DNA of 64,000 nucleotides, from the NCBI RefSeq assembly GCF_030581075.1, contig NZ_JAUQSW010000003.1, positions 434,001 through 498,000 of the forward strand, written 5' to 3'. A program made the position numbers and the translations under genes. The stretch comes from Hymenobacter cheonanensis (lineage in GTDB: Bacteria > Bacteroidota > Bacteroidia > Cytophagales > Hymenobacteraceae). Under the pieces are notes generated by a model. That model ran no database searches, had not been told where the DNA came from, and was given only the letters and a program-made list of their open reading frames with translations. Positions 33,012 through 40,551 of this stretch are shown here, one piece after another (positions within the stretch are counted from its first letter, which is position 1; each line of letters begins with the position of its first letter).

Positions 33012-33728
33012 ATGAAAACCCTGAAACTCTCTTTTTCTTACTTGCTGGCGGTTTTGCTGTTGCTAGGCCACTTTGCACAGGCGCAGTCGACCACCGTTTC
33101 GACGGATAAGCCCAAGGGGATGACTAAAACGCTGAAGGGCGGCATCATTGGCGGCCTGGGTGGGGCGGCGGGTGGCGCCATCCTGGGCCGCGTAATTGGT
33201 GGCAAGTCGGGCACGGCTAAGGGTGCCATTTTAGGCGCGGCCGTGGGCGGCGCGGGTGGCGCGCTCATTGGCCGCCGCATGGATAAGCAGGCCGCCGAGC
33301 TGCGCCGCGACCTCGAAGGCGCCAAAGTAGAGCGTGTGGGCGAGGGCATCAAAATCACGTTTGCTTCGGGTATTCTGTTTGCCAGCAACTCGTCGGCCCT
33401 CACGCCGGCCGCCGCCGGCAACATCGACGAGCTAGCCGCTACGCTCCAGAAATACGCTGATACCAACGTGACCATCGACGGCCATACCGATGCCTCGGGC
33501 AGCGACGCCATCAACCAGCCCCTGAGCCAGCGCCGTGCCCAGGCCGTAGCCAACGAGCTGACAACGAAAGGGGTAGACACCAGCCGCATCACGGCCACGG
33601 GCTACGGCTCGAGCCAGCCGGTGGCCGACAACACGACCGTGGCCGGCAAAGCCGCCAACCGCCGCGTGGAAGTAGCCATCTTCGCCAATGAGAAAATGCA
33701 GAAAGCGGCCAAGCGCGGCCAGCTGTAA
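33012..33728 (+). CDS. Glycine-zipper OmpA-family protein (paralogue 2)
   Basis: 238 residues from ATG 33012, with a signal peptide ending near AQAQS rather than a lipobox, then a glycine zipper (GGIIGGLGGAAGGAILGRVI) and an OmpA domain (TIDGHTDASGSDAINQPLSQ). Sequence is close to paralogue 1 (shared KVERVGEGIKITF, SGILF, NRRVEVAI), so a tandem duplication is likely. The main visible differences are signal type and a few OmpA-domain substitutions. Confidence 0.85.
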   Translation: MKTLKLSFSYLLAVLLLLGHFAQAQSTTVSTDKPKGMTKTLKGGIIGGLGGAAGGAILGRVIGGKSGTAKGAILGAAVGGAGGALIGRRMDKQAAELRRDLEGAKVERVGEGIKITFASGILFASNSSALTPAAAGNIDELAATLQKYADTNVTIDGHTDASGSDAINQPLSQRRAQAVANELTTKGVDTSRITATGYGSSQPVADNTTVAGKAANRRVEVAIFANEKMQKAAKRGQL

Positions 33729-33775
33729 GGTTGCGCCACGGTTTGCTTGGATAAAGCAAATTTTGTGAATGTTAA

Positions 33776-33802
33776 GAAAGCCGCCCTTGGGGCGGCTTTT
33801 TT
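33776..33802 (+). terminator. Hairpin terminator
   Basis: Stem AAAGCCGCCC/GGGCGGCTTT with a TTGG loop and T-run. Confidence 0.85.
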
Positions 33803-33838
33803 CGTATTGTGCTCAGCTATAGCCTAGCGCGCTTCCTA

Positions 33839-34660
33839 ATGCGTCCGGCTATAGCATCTGCTCAATCCGAAAAAACCGTCGCACTTGTGGTCCAGCCAAC
33901 CTATACTTCGCCCGCCCTTGCCAAAGCCCTGGCTGACCACCGCATTCTGAACGAGTTTTTTGGGCCCGTGCCCACGGCCGCCCGGCGCACGCCCATGCGC
34001 GAGCTGATTTCGACGCTGCTCTCGCACCGCACCACGCACGCCGACGAAGAACTAGCCTACGACCGGATGCTGGAGGCCTTTGGCGATTGGGAGGGCGTGC
34101 TGCACGCGCCGCTCGACGACCTTATTCACGCCATTCGCACCACGCGCTGGCCCGCCACGCAGGCGCCGCGCATTCAGGACATCCTGGGCCGCATCAAGTC
34201 GGAAACGGGCGGCAGTTATTCGCTTGACTTTCTGGCTGCTTGGGACACTGAGCGTGCCATGAAGTGGCTTACCGATATGCCCGGTATCGGCCTGAAAACG
34301 GCCTCGCTGGTGCTGCTATTCAACTTTCGCAAGCCCGTGCTGCCCGTCGATGCCCACGTGCACCGCGTAATGCAGCGGCTAGGGGTTATCGGCCCCAAAG
34401 TATCGGTCGAGAAAGCCCACACCGTCCTGCTCGACCTGCTCAGGCCCGAGCTGGACCCCGAAGGGCTGTTCAATTTTCACAAGCACAACTACTGGCACGG
34501 GCAGCAAATCTGCTTTTTTCAGCGTCCAAATTGTGCCCGCTGCCCGCTTAAAGGCTTTTGCAACTACTACCAGGAGCACGTTGGCGAGGCTACGGCCGAG
34601 GCACTGGCCGCCACGCCCACCCGCTGGGACGCCGCGGCCTGGGGCCAGTTGCCTCACTAG
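33839..34660 (+). CDS. Endonuclease III-family DNA glycosylase
   Basis: 273 residues from ATG 33839. It has the helix-hairpin-helix MPGIGLKTASLVLLF, with the catalytic Lys in GIGLKT and the Asp in VDAHVHR (corresponding to K120 and D138 of E. coli Nth). The iron-sulfur loop is intact with C-x6-C-x2-C-x5-C spacing (CFFQRPNCARCPLKGFC). It removes oxidised pyrimidines and cuts the abasic site. It is about 60 residues longer than Nth at its ends. There is a possible upstream start at 33809, but it runs into the terminator area. Confidence 0.85.
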   Translation: MRPAIASAQSEKTVALVVQPTYTSPALAKALADHRILNEFFGPVPTAARRTPMRELISTLLSHRTTHADEELAYDRMLEAFGDWEGVLHAPLDDLIHAIRTTRWPATQAPRIQDILGRIKSETGGSYSLDFLAAWDTERAMKWLTDMPGIGLKTASLVLLFNFRKPVLPVDAHVHRVMQRLGVIGPKVSVEKAHTVLLDLLRPELDPEGLFNFHKHNYWHGQQICFFQRPNCARCPLKGFCNYYQEHVGEATAEALAATPTRWDAAAWGQLPH

Positions 34661-34703
34661 GGCCTTGGGCGGGCTAGAACTGCCTGGCTAGGGTAGTAGG
34701 GGT

Positions 34704-34711
34704 TACCTTTA
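34704..34711 (+). promoter_or_regulatory. -7-like box abutting the start codon
   Basis: TACCTTTA, one base off TACCTTTG, lies five bases before the ATG of the radical SAM gene at 34716, again predicting a leaderless message. Confidence 0.45.
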
Positions 34712-34715
34712 TGGT

Positions 34716-35702
34716 ATGCGCCTCGTCAAGCACCCCGTTTTGTGCAACTACTACGTCACTTACCGCTGCAATGCGAAGTGTGCGTTTTGCGACATCTGGG
34801 AGAAGCCCTCGCCTTACATTACCCTGGCTGATGTGGAGGCCAACCTGCGCGATTTAAAGCGGCTCGGGGTCAACGTGATTGACTTCACGGGCGGCGAGCC
34901 GCTGCTGCACCGGCAGCTGCCCGAGTTTTTGGGGCTAGCCCGGCAGCTAGGCTTCATCACCACCGTTACGACCAACGGCCTGCTTTATCCTAAAAATGCG
35001 GAGAAGCTGCGCGGCCTGGTCGATATGCTGCATTTTTCGCTCGATTCGGCCGACCGCGCCACCCACGACCTGGGCCGGGGCGTGGCCTGCTACGATTTTG
35101 TGCTCGAAAGCATTCGCGTGGCTAAAGAGCTGGGCGAGCGGCCCGACATCCTGTTCACGGTTTTTCGTAAAAACCTGGCCGACCTGGAGGCTGTGTACCG
35201 CGATATCACCCAGCCCAACGGCCTGGTACTCATCATTAACCCTGCTTTCGAATACGGCGACGTAGAAACCGGCGAGCAGCTCACCGAGGCCGAGCTGGAC
35301 TACCTATCGGCCTTCGGCCGGCGCAAGGGCGTGTACCTCAACGAGGGCTTTATTGCGCTGCGGCGCGATGGCGGCAACCACGTGGCGGCGCCCGTGTGCC
35401 GGGCGGCCAGCACCACGCTCGTTATCTCGCCCCACAATGAGCTGGTGCTGCCCTGCTACCACCTCGGCGAGCAGAAGTTTCCCATCAACGGCCAGCTGTT
35501 TGAGGTGTATAATGCCCCGGCCACGCAGCGCCTGGCCGCCCTCGAAGGCCGCCTGCCGCAGTGCGAGGGCTGCACCATCAATTGCTACATGCAGCCTAGC
35601 TTCGCGGTCGAAACCAGCAAGTACTTCTGGCAAGCCCTCCCCAGCACGTTGAAATACAGCTGGGAAAAGGGTACCTGGAAGCGTTTGCTCCCCACCCGCT
35701 AG
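34716..35702 (+). CDS. Radical SAM protein with SPASM-like C-terminal Cys cluster
   Basis: 328 residues. The radical SAM motif C-x3-C-x2-C is at C18, C22, C25 (RCNAKCAFCDIWEK). SAM-binding GGEP follows in DFTGGEPLLH. A C-terminal set of cysteines (PVCRAA, LPCYHL, CEGCTINCYM) suggests an auxiliary iron-sulfur cluster of the SPASM or twitch type. Such enzymes modify peptides, sugars or cofactors; no partner peptide gene is visible next door. The gamma-carbonic anhydrase gene follows four bases later, so the two are probably co-transcribed. Confidence 0.8.
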   Translation: MRLVKHPVLCNYYVTYRCNAKCAFCDIWEKPSPYITLADVEANLRDLKRLGVNVIDFTGGEPLLHRQLPEFLGLARQLGFITTVTTNGLLYPKNAEKLRGLVDMLHFSLDSADRATHDLGRGVACYDFVLESIRVAKELGERPDILFTVFRKNLADLEAVYRDITQPNGLVLIINPAFEYGDVETGEQLTEAELDYLSAFGRRKGVYLNEGFIALRRDGGNHVAAPVCRAASTTLVISPHNELVLPCYHLGEQKFPINGQLFEVYNAPATQRLAALEGRLPQCEGCTINCYMQPSFAVETSKYFWQALPSTLKYSWEKGTWKRLLPTR

Positions 35703-35706
35703 CCTT

Positions 35707-36219
35707 ATGCCCGCGCTTATTCTGCCCGTTCACGGCATCTCGCCCACCATCGGCCCCGACTGCTTTCTGGCTGATAATGCCACCGTTATCGGCGATGTGG
35801 TGCTGGGGCGCGGCTGCACCGTGTGGTTCACGGCCGTTATTCGGGGCGATGTCAACAGCATCCGTATCGGCGACGAAACCAATATCCAGGATGGAGCGGT
35901 GCTGCACTGCACCTTCGAGCAGGCTGCCTTGCGCATCGGCTCGCGCGTGAGCATTGGCCACCGGGCGCTGGTGCACGGCTGCACCGTGGAAGACGACGTG
36001 CTCATCGGGATGGGCGCCATCGTGATGGACCATGCCCTGGTGGGCACCGGCTGCATTATCGCGGCGGGCGCCGTAGTGCTCGAAAACACTGTGTGCGAGC
36101 CCGGCTACCTCTACGCCGGGGTGCCGGCCCGCAAAATAAAGCCAGTAAGCGCGGCGCAGGCCGCTGGCCTGCGCCGCACGGCCGCCAATTATCAGCGCTA
36201 CGCCAGTTGGTTGAAATAA
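35707..36219 (+). CDS. Gamma-carbonic anhydrase family protein
   Basis: 170 residues forming a left-handed beta helix of hexapeptide repeats (for example NATVIGDVVLGRGCTVWF, IRIGDETNIQDGAVLHC). Metal-ligand histidines appear in VLHCT and in IGHRALVHGC (spacing H-x4-H), as in the gamma-carbonic anhydrase/YrdA group. It may hydrate CO2 or be an inactive relative; in many bacteria the activity is unproven. Co-transcribed with the radical SAM gene. Confidence 0.85.
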   Translation: MPALILPVHGISPTIGPDCFLADNATVIGDVVLGRGCTVWFTAVIRGDVNSIRIGDETNIQDGAVLHCTFEQAALRIGSRVSIGHRALVHGCTVEDDVLIGMGAIVMDHALVGTGCIIAAGAVVLENTVCEPGYLYAGVPARKIKPVSAAQAAGLRRTAANYQRYASWLK

Positions 36220-36523
36220 TAATATTGTATTATAATTGTTATATAATAATAATTAGTAAAAAGATTTAAAATGGACAAGGTGTGCTAGCTTGGTAATAGG
36301 ATTTGCTGGTAAATAAGGTGCCTGCTAAGCAGAAATAATTACTAGTAAATTATTTTAATTAAGATTCTGAAAGAGAGTGTTTTAAAAATAAAAAAATCTT
36401 TTATTTTTAAACATTAAATAAGGTATAGTACAATAAAATTTTTATCTAAAATATTCAAAATTTGGAAAATAAATGATTGATGGTTTAGCTTTGGCGCCGA
36501 CACCATCAATCACTTTTTTTCAA
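36220..36523. other. Strongly AT-rich intergenic region
   Basis: About 300 bases of A/T-dominated sequence between genes of clearly higher GC content. It has runs of A and T, no open reading frame of note and no stable hairpin that I can see. It probably holds the promoter of the TM2-type lipoprotein gene, or marks a recent insertion point. Confidence 0.5.
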
Positions 36524-37126
36524 ATGAAAAAATATTACCAACTAGTTTTGGCTTTGGGAATTGCCAGCGCCTCGCTCTCTTCTTGCAGCCGCTCCAACTA
36601 CGCTTTCAATAGCAGCGCACCCGCCTACCTGGGGTCGCAGCAAGTAAATACTGTGCCTCTAGCTGCGGCGGCAACCCTCGAAACGACTTCCGCCACTGCC
36701 TCAGTTGACGCTACGCTTCAAGTAACCGAAGTAGCGCCAGCTCGCCATAGTGCTCGCCGCGCGGCTCGCCGTGCCAGCGCGCATGTAGCTGCCGGTGCAG
36801 AAATAAACACGCCAGTTGCTGCCGCAAAAACGCCCGTTGCGAACCTTAATCGCAAAGCTTTCAAGAAAGAGCTGAAACGCCAATTGGCAGCTGCTCCTCA
36901 GGGTACTACTGCTGAAGGCAAAAGCCAGGTAGTAGCGGCTGTACTTTGCTTCTTTTTAGGTGGCTTGGGCATCCACGATTTTTACCTGGGGCGAGTAGGT
37001 AAAGGCATCCTGCAAATTTTTCTGTCGCTGATACTAATTGGGTTTATCCTTGTCATCATCGACTTTGTGCGCATTCTCACCGGCAACCTAAAGCCCAAAG
37101 ACGGGGACTATGCGAAAAAAATATAA
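36524..37126 (+). CDS. Lipoprotein with C-terminal TM2 domain
   Basis: 200 residues from ATG 36524 (the frame begins at 36473). Lipobox LSSC places the lipid on C21, followed by SRSNYAFNSSAPAYLG, a signature shared with two other genes here. Residues 45-125 are Ala/Thr-rich with a basic HSARRAARRAS patch. The C-terminal TM2 domain has two membrane helices (FFLGGLGIHDFYLGRVGKGI, then LSLILIGFILVIIDFVRI). TM2 function is unknown in bacteria. Preceded by a very AT-rich stretch. Confidence 0.75.
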   Translation: MKKYYQLVLALGIASASLSSCSRSNYAFNSSAPAYLGSQQVNTVPLAAAATLETTSATASVDATLQVTEVAPARHSARRAARRASAHVAAGAEINTPVAAAKTPVANLNRKAFKKELKRQLAAAPQGTTAEGKSQVVAAVLCFFLGGLGIHDFYLGRVGKGILQIFLSLILIGFILVIIDFVRILTGNLKPKDGDYAKKI

Positions 37127-37176
37127 TGAGTTGAAATACAGGGTAAAATAGAAGGATAACACTTGTATTCGATAAT

Positions 37177-37218
37177 AAAAAGGGCGGGTCACTTCAATTG
37201 AAGTGGCCCGCCCTTTTT
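37177..37218 (+). terminator. Hairpin terminator
   Basis: Stem AGGGCGGGTCACTT and its near complement with a CAATTG loop and T-run. The remaining 257 bases to the next gene at 37476 contain nothing I can identify. Confidence 0.8.
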
Positions 37219-37475
37219 ACCAGCTTAGCCTGTATTGACAAGTACCCTGCCTGGGGCCAGCTAGATGGCTTATTTCGCAGCTTGCCCTCAAGCGAAATAA
37301 TTTGTAAAGTCAGCCAAAATTCTTCTATAACCTGCGATTTGAAAGAGTAGGGGGCAATTTTTGCCCTGAGTAGCCACTTGAAGCAGCTAGTCTAAAGTCT
37401 GTAGATAAGAAATAATGATTTGCTACTGCCCGGTGGCCTAGCGTGATTTGAGTCAAGATTAACCTCGCCTTTGTT

Positions 37476-38180
37476 ATGCCCTTTCGCGCCGCCTGCTGCT
37501 GTCACTGGTTGTTCCTGCTTACGCTAGTTGCGCTAGGCGCTTGTCAGCGTGCCAGCTACTCATTTCAGGCTTCCAGTGCTGGCTGGCCGCCGCTGCCTAC
37601 TGCTACAGCGCCAGACGCAGGAGTTGCCCCGGCCAGGCTGAGAGATACGCCGCTACCGTTGGCAGCCTGGCAGAGGACTAGGCCCCTGCGGCAAAACAAG
37701 AAGGCCGCTGCAGTGCGGAAGCAGGCAAAATCATTAACAAAATTACAGCAATGGCTGCCAACGTTATTGAAGCAACCTGCTGTTGCTTATGCTAAGGCTC
37801 AAGACGTTAGCAAACAGCAGCCGGGTCCGGCAGATACCACTCCTCACCGGCGTACCAAAGGCATTGCCCTGTTGCTGGCCTTGTTTGTGGGGGGCATTGG
37901 AGGACACCTGTTTTACTTAGGCTACTATGGGCGCGGTACCGCGTATCTGGCTGCTACCGCGGCTGGGTTTCTGCTTCTTGTAGTGGCAGTAATCGGCAGT
38001 ATTGCTACTCTTTATGGCGGCGGAGCAGGGTTTATGGGCCTGGCGATAGCCGGAGTAATTTTGAGTAGTGTCGTGAGTCTGCTGAGCCTGATAGATATGG
38101 TGCGTATCATCACCGGCGACCTCAAGCCCAGGAATGGCGAGTATTTCCCTCGCTTTTTTCAAACCCGCGATACCCCTTAA
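37476..38180 (+). CDS. TM2-like lipoprotein, paralogue of the 36524 gene
   Basis: 234 residues. Lipobox LGAC puts the lipid at C23, then QRASYSFQASSAG repeats the signature of the 36524 gene. A basic middle region (LRQNKKAAAVRKQAK) leads to a C-terminal TM2-like block (GIALLLALFVGGIGGHLFYL, then TAAGFLLLVVAVIGSIATLY and an added hydrophobic segment to about 220). It ends with RIITGDLKPRNGEY, which parallels RILTGNLKPKDGDY in the neighbour. Function is unknown. It is probably a duplicated and diverged copy. Confidence 0.7.
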   Translation: MPFRAACCCHWLFLLTLVALGACQRASYSFQASSAGWPPLPTATAPDAGVAPARLRDTPLPLAAWQRTRPLRQNKKAAAVRKQAKSLTKLQQWLPTLLKQPAVAYAKAQDVSKQQPGPADTTPHRRTKGIALLLALFVGGIGGHLFYLGYYGRGTAYLAATAAGFLLLVVAVIGSIATLYGGGAGFMGLAIAGVILSSVVSLLSLIDMVRIITGDLKPRNGEYFPRFFQTRDTP

Positions 38181-38191
38181 TAGCTTACTGG

Positions 38192-39520
38192 CTAGGCCAG
38201 TGGGTCTTCCGCAGCTACTAGCGGGGCAGTATTGATAACGCGCAATTGCACCATCTCCACTACGCGGCCGGTGCGGCTAAGCACCCGAAACTCGTAGGGC
38301 TCGAGCACGGCCACGTCGCCTACCTCCGGAATGTTGCCGTAGAGCACGTTCAGCAGGCCGCCCACACTTTCGTAGTCGTCGCCCTCGGGCAGCGGGTAGG
38401 GCAGGTACTCGTTGGCATCGGGGATGGCCGTAGCGGTATTGACCCGGTACTCGGCTTCCGATATTTTCTCCACCACGGGCACCTCGTTGTCATACTCGTC
38501 CTGGATTTCGCCCACCAGCTCCTCCATGATATCCTCGATGGTTACGATGCCCGACACGCCACCAAACTCGTCGCTCACCACGGCCATTACAATGTGCTTG
38601 CGCTGAAACTGCCGCAGCAAGCGGTTGATTTTCTTGGTTTCGGGCACGAAGTAGGCCGGGCGCATAATGCGGGCCAGCTCCAAGGGCTCGCCCCGCCGAA
38701 TGATGGGCAGCAGGTCCTTCACATAAAGCACGCCCACGATATTGTCGATGTTGCCTTCAAAAACCGGCATCCGCGAGTAGCCCTCGCTGAACACCGTTTC
38801 CAGAATCTTGTCTTCCGGGGCGTTCACGTCGAGGGCGGCGAGCTTGGTGCGGGGCACCATAATCTGCTTCACCATGCGGTCGTTGAACTGGAATACATTC
38901 TCAATCAGCTCGTGCTCCGAGTCCTGAATCTCCCCGCTTTCCTTGCTTTGGTCCAGCAAAAGGCGCAGCTCATCGGAGGTGTGGGCCTCGGTGCCGTGGC
39001 CGCCACTGTGCAGCCCCACCAGGCCTAGCAGCAGGGTAGAGGCCTTCGACAGAAACCAGGTGAGCGGCAGCGTTACGAGGTAAAACACCCGCAGCGGCAG
39101 CACCAGGGCCAGGCTCACCGCTTCGGGCCGCTGAATGGCCAGCGCCTTCGGAAACAGCTCGCCGAACAAGACGTGCAGAAACGTGAGGACAATAAGCCCC
39201 GCGCCCACCGCAATGCTGTGCGCCAGCGCCACCGTAATGTGCAGGTGCAGCCGGGGCAGTAAATCCAGAAAAATTTCGGTAAACAGCTCCTCGCCCACGG
39301 CACCCAATACCAGCGAAGCTACCGTGACGCCAAACTGCGTGGCCGACAAGTAATCGTAGAGCCGGCGCAGCACGCTCACGGCTTGGCCGGCTAGCCGGCT
39401 CCCTTCCTTGGCTTTTATCTCAAGCTGCGAAAGCCGCACCCGGATGAGGGAGAACTCGGCCGCCACAAAGAAGGCGTTTATTAAAATCAGGAAAAACGTG
39501 AGGAGTAGCTGGGTGCCCAT
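38192..39520 (-). CDS. Hemolysin-family CNNM/CBS/CorC membrane protein
   Basis: 442 residues from the ATG at 39520 (MGTQLLLTFFLIL); a longer N-terminus lacks support. DUF21/CNNM membrane domain with three to four helices (about 1-195), a pair of CBS domains (about 215-340, for example MVKQIMVPRTKL) and a C-terminal CorC domain (about 365-440). Members are magnesium or cobalt transporters/efflux regulators. It is single-copy here, with no adjacent transporter. Confidence 0.85.
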   Translation of the reverse strand: MGTQLLLTFFLILINAFFVAAEFSLIRVRLSQLEIKAKEGSRLAGQAVSVLRRLYDYLSATQFGVTVASLVLGAVGEELFTEIFLDLLPRLHLHITVALAHSIAVGAGLIVLTFLHVLFGELFPKALAIQRPEAVSLALVLPLRVFYLVTLPLTWFLSKASTLLLGLVGLHSGGHGTEAHTSDELRLLLDQSKESGEIQDSEHELIENVFQFNDRMVKQIMVPRTKLAALDVNAPEDKILETVFSEGYSRMPVFEGNIDNIVGVLYVKDLLPIIRRGEPLELARIMRPAYFVPETKKINRLLRQFQRKHIVMAVVSDEFGGVSGIVTIEDIMEELVGEIQDEYDNEVPVVEKISEAEYRVNTATAIPDANEYLPYPLPEGDDYESVGGLLNVLYGNIPEVGDVAVLEPYEFRVLSRTGRVVEMVQLRVINTAPLVAAEDPLA

Positions 39521-39685
39521 GAGCCTGGCATACCACCGATACGAACCGCCGGGGTAGCCTAAGTAATGCAAAAGTACGCACGTAGCAAGGGCCGGTTGGC
39601 GCCGGGCCGCATAATGCGTCGATTTGATGGCGCTTAAATGAAGAAGAGGCGCCCCCCAAGCTGGAAAGCGCCTCTACTAGGTATG

Positions 39686-39809
39686 CTGTAGCGGAAGGAC
39701 TTGAACCTCCACGAAGAAGTTAGGCGCGGGCTCCGAAAAGCCAGTGCTTTATCCCCGAATCTCCACCCCCGAGATAGGAGGGCGTGTCTGCCAGTTTCAC
39801 CACACTACA
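39686..39809 (-). tRNA. Unusual tRNA-like gene (about 124 nt)
   Basis: Minus strand. A 7-bp acceptor (TGTAGTG/CGCTACA), a class II-style D-arm (GTGAAACTGGCAGACAC) and a clear T-arm (GGAGGTTCAAGTCC) place it as a tRNA relative. In place of a standard anticodon and variable arm it has about 70 bases. A stem CCCTC/GGGGG with loop CTATCTC gives no sensible leucine anticodon, and further hairpins follow. The discriminator base is G, unlike tRNA-Leu, and CCA is not encoded. A good promoter precedes it. It could be an insertion-disrupted tRNA, a pseudo-tRNA or a specialised tRNA-like RNA. Confidence 0.55.
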
Positions 39810-39846
39810 AGGTTTGGGTCGCCACGCCGTTTGCGTTTTGATGTGT

Positions 39847-39879
39847 CAAAGGTAAGACACAAAATTTGGTCTTTGCAAA
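39847..39879 (-). promoter_or_regulatory. Promoter of the tRNA-like gene
   Basis: -7 box TACCTTTG (39854-39847, minus strand) with TTTG at 39879-39876, spacing 21, the same spacing as at tRNA-Arg. It lies 37 bases upstream of the tRNA-like 5' end. Confidence 0.6.
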
Positions 39880-39977
39880 TTTTATTTAAAAAACCTTCAA
39901 AAATTATTTAATCTTCAAAAAAGAAGGTGTGTTTGTGAGAAGTTGCCGTAATTTTGAATTCTTATTAGCAGCCCACC

Positions 39978-40466
39978 ATGTCCCGTCCCTACGAACTCGA
40001 CGATATTGACCGCCGCATCCTGAGCCTGCTGGTGCAGGATGCCAAGCTGCCCTATTCCGAAATAGCCCGCCAGCTGCACGTGTCGGGCGGCACCATTCAT
40101 AGCCGCATGACGCGGCTGGAGGAGCTTGGAATTGTGCGCGGTGCCACCCTCGACCTTGACCTGACCAAGGTAGGATTTGGCATTCAGGCCTTTCTGGGCA
40201 TTTTTTTGCTGAAAAGCTCTTTCTGCGACTCGGTTATTGCGCAGCTGCGCGACATTCCGGAGGTTATCAGCGTGCACTTTACCACGGGCAGCTACAACCT
40301 GTTTGCCCGGCTGGCCTGCCGCGACACCCAGCACCTGCGCAACGTGCTGCACGACTTGGTGCAACAGATAGAAGGCGTAGAGCGCACCGAAACCCTCATT
40401 TCGCTGGAGGAGGTATTCAGCCGCACCGTGCAGCTCGAAGAAGCCCCGGTAGATGTAGCTAAATAG
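39978..40466 (+). CDS. Lrp/AsnC-family transcriptional regulator
   Basis: 162 residues. N-terminal winged helix-turn-helix (about 8-60: DIDRRILSLLVQDAKLPYSE, then SGGTIHSRMTRLEELGIV) followed by the RAM ligand-binding domain (about 70-150: LTKVGFGIQAFLGIFLL, TGSYNLFARLACRDTQHL). It should regulate amino-acid-related genes; no target is evident nearby. A TAATTTTG -7-like box lies 21 bases before the start. Confidence 0.9.
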   Translation: MSRPYELDDIDRRILSLLVQDAKLPYSEIARQLHVSGGTIHSRMTRLEELGIVRGATLDLDLTKVGFGIQAFLGIFLLKSSFCDSVIAQLRDIPEVISVHFTTGSYNLFARLACRDTQHLRNVLHDLVQQIEGVERTETLISLEEVFSRTVQLEEAPVDVAK

Positions 40467-40503
40467 CCCCTACTATTGTGGTATTGCCAAAGCGCTAGGG
40501 CCC

Positions 40504-40539
40504 AAAAAAGGCGCCACCCAGTCGGGTGGCGCCTTTTTT
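40504..40539. terminator. Bidirectional hairpin terminator
   Basis: Stem AAAGGCGCCACCC/GGGTGGCGCC with A- and T-runs, between convergent genes at 39978-40466 and 40552-42465. Confidence 0.85.
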
Positions 40540-40551
40540 GGCTTCGGTAGC

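Noticed and set aside
39686..39809. Calling the tRNA-like gene a normal tRNA-Leu
   Set aside because: Length, anticodon loop and discriminator base do not fit; only the D- and T-arms look like tRNA-Leu.
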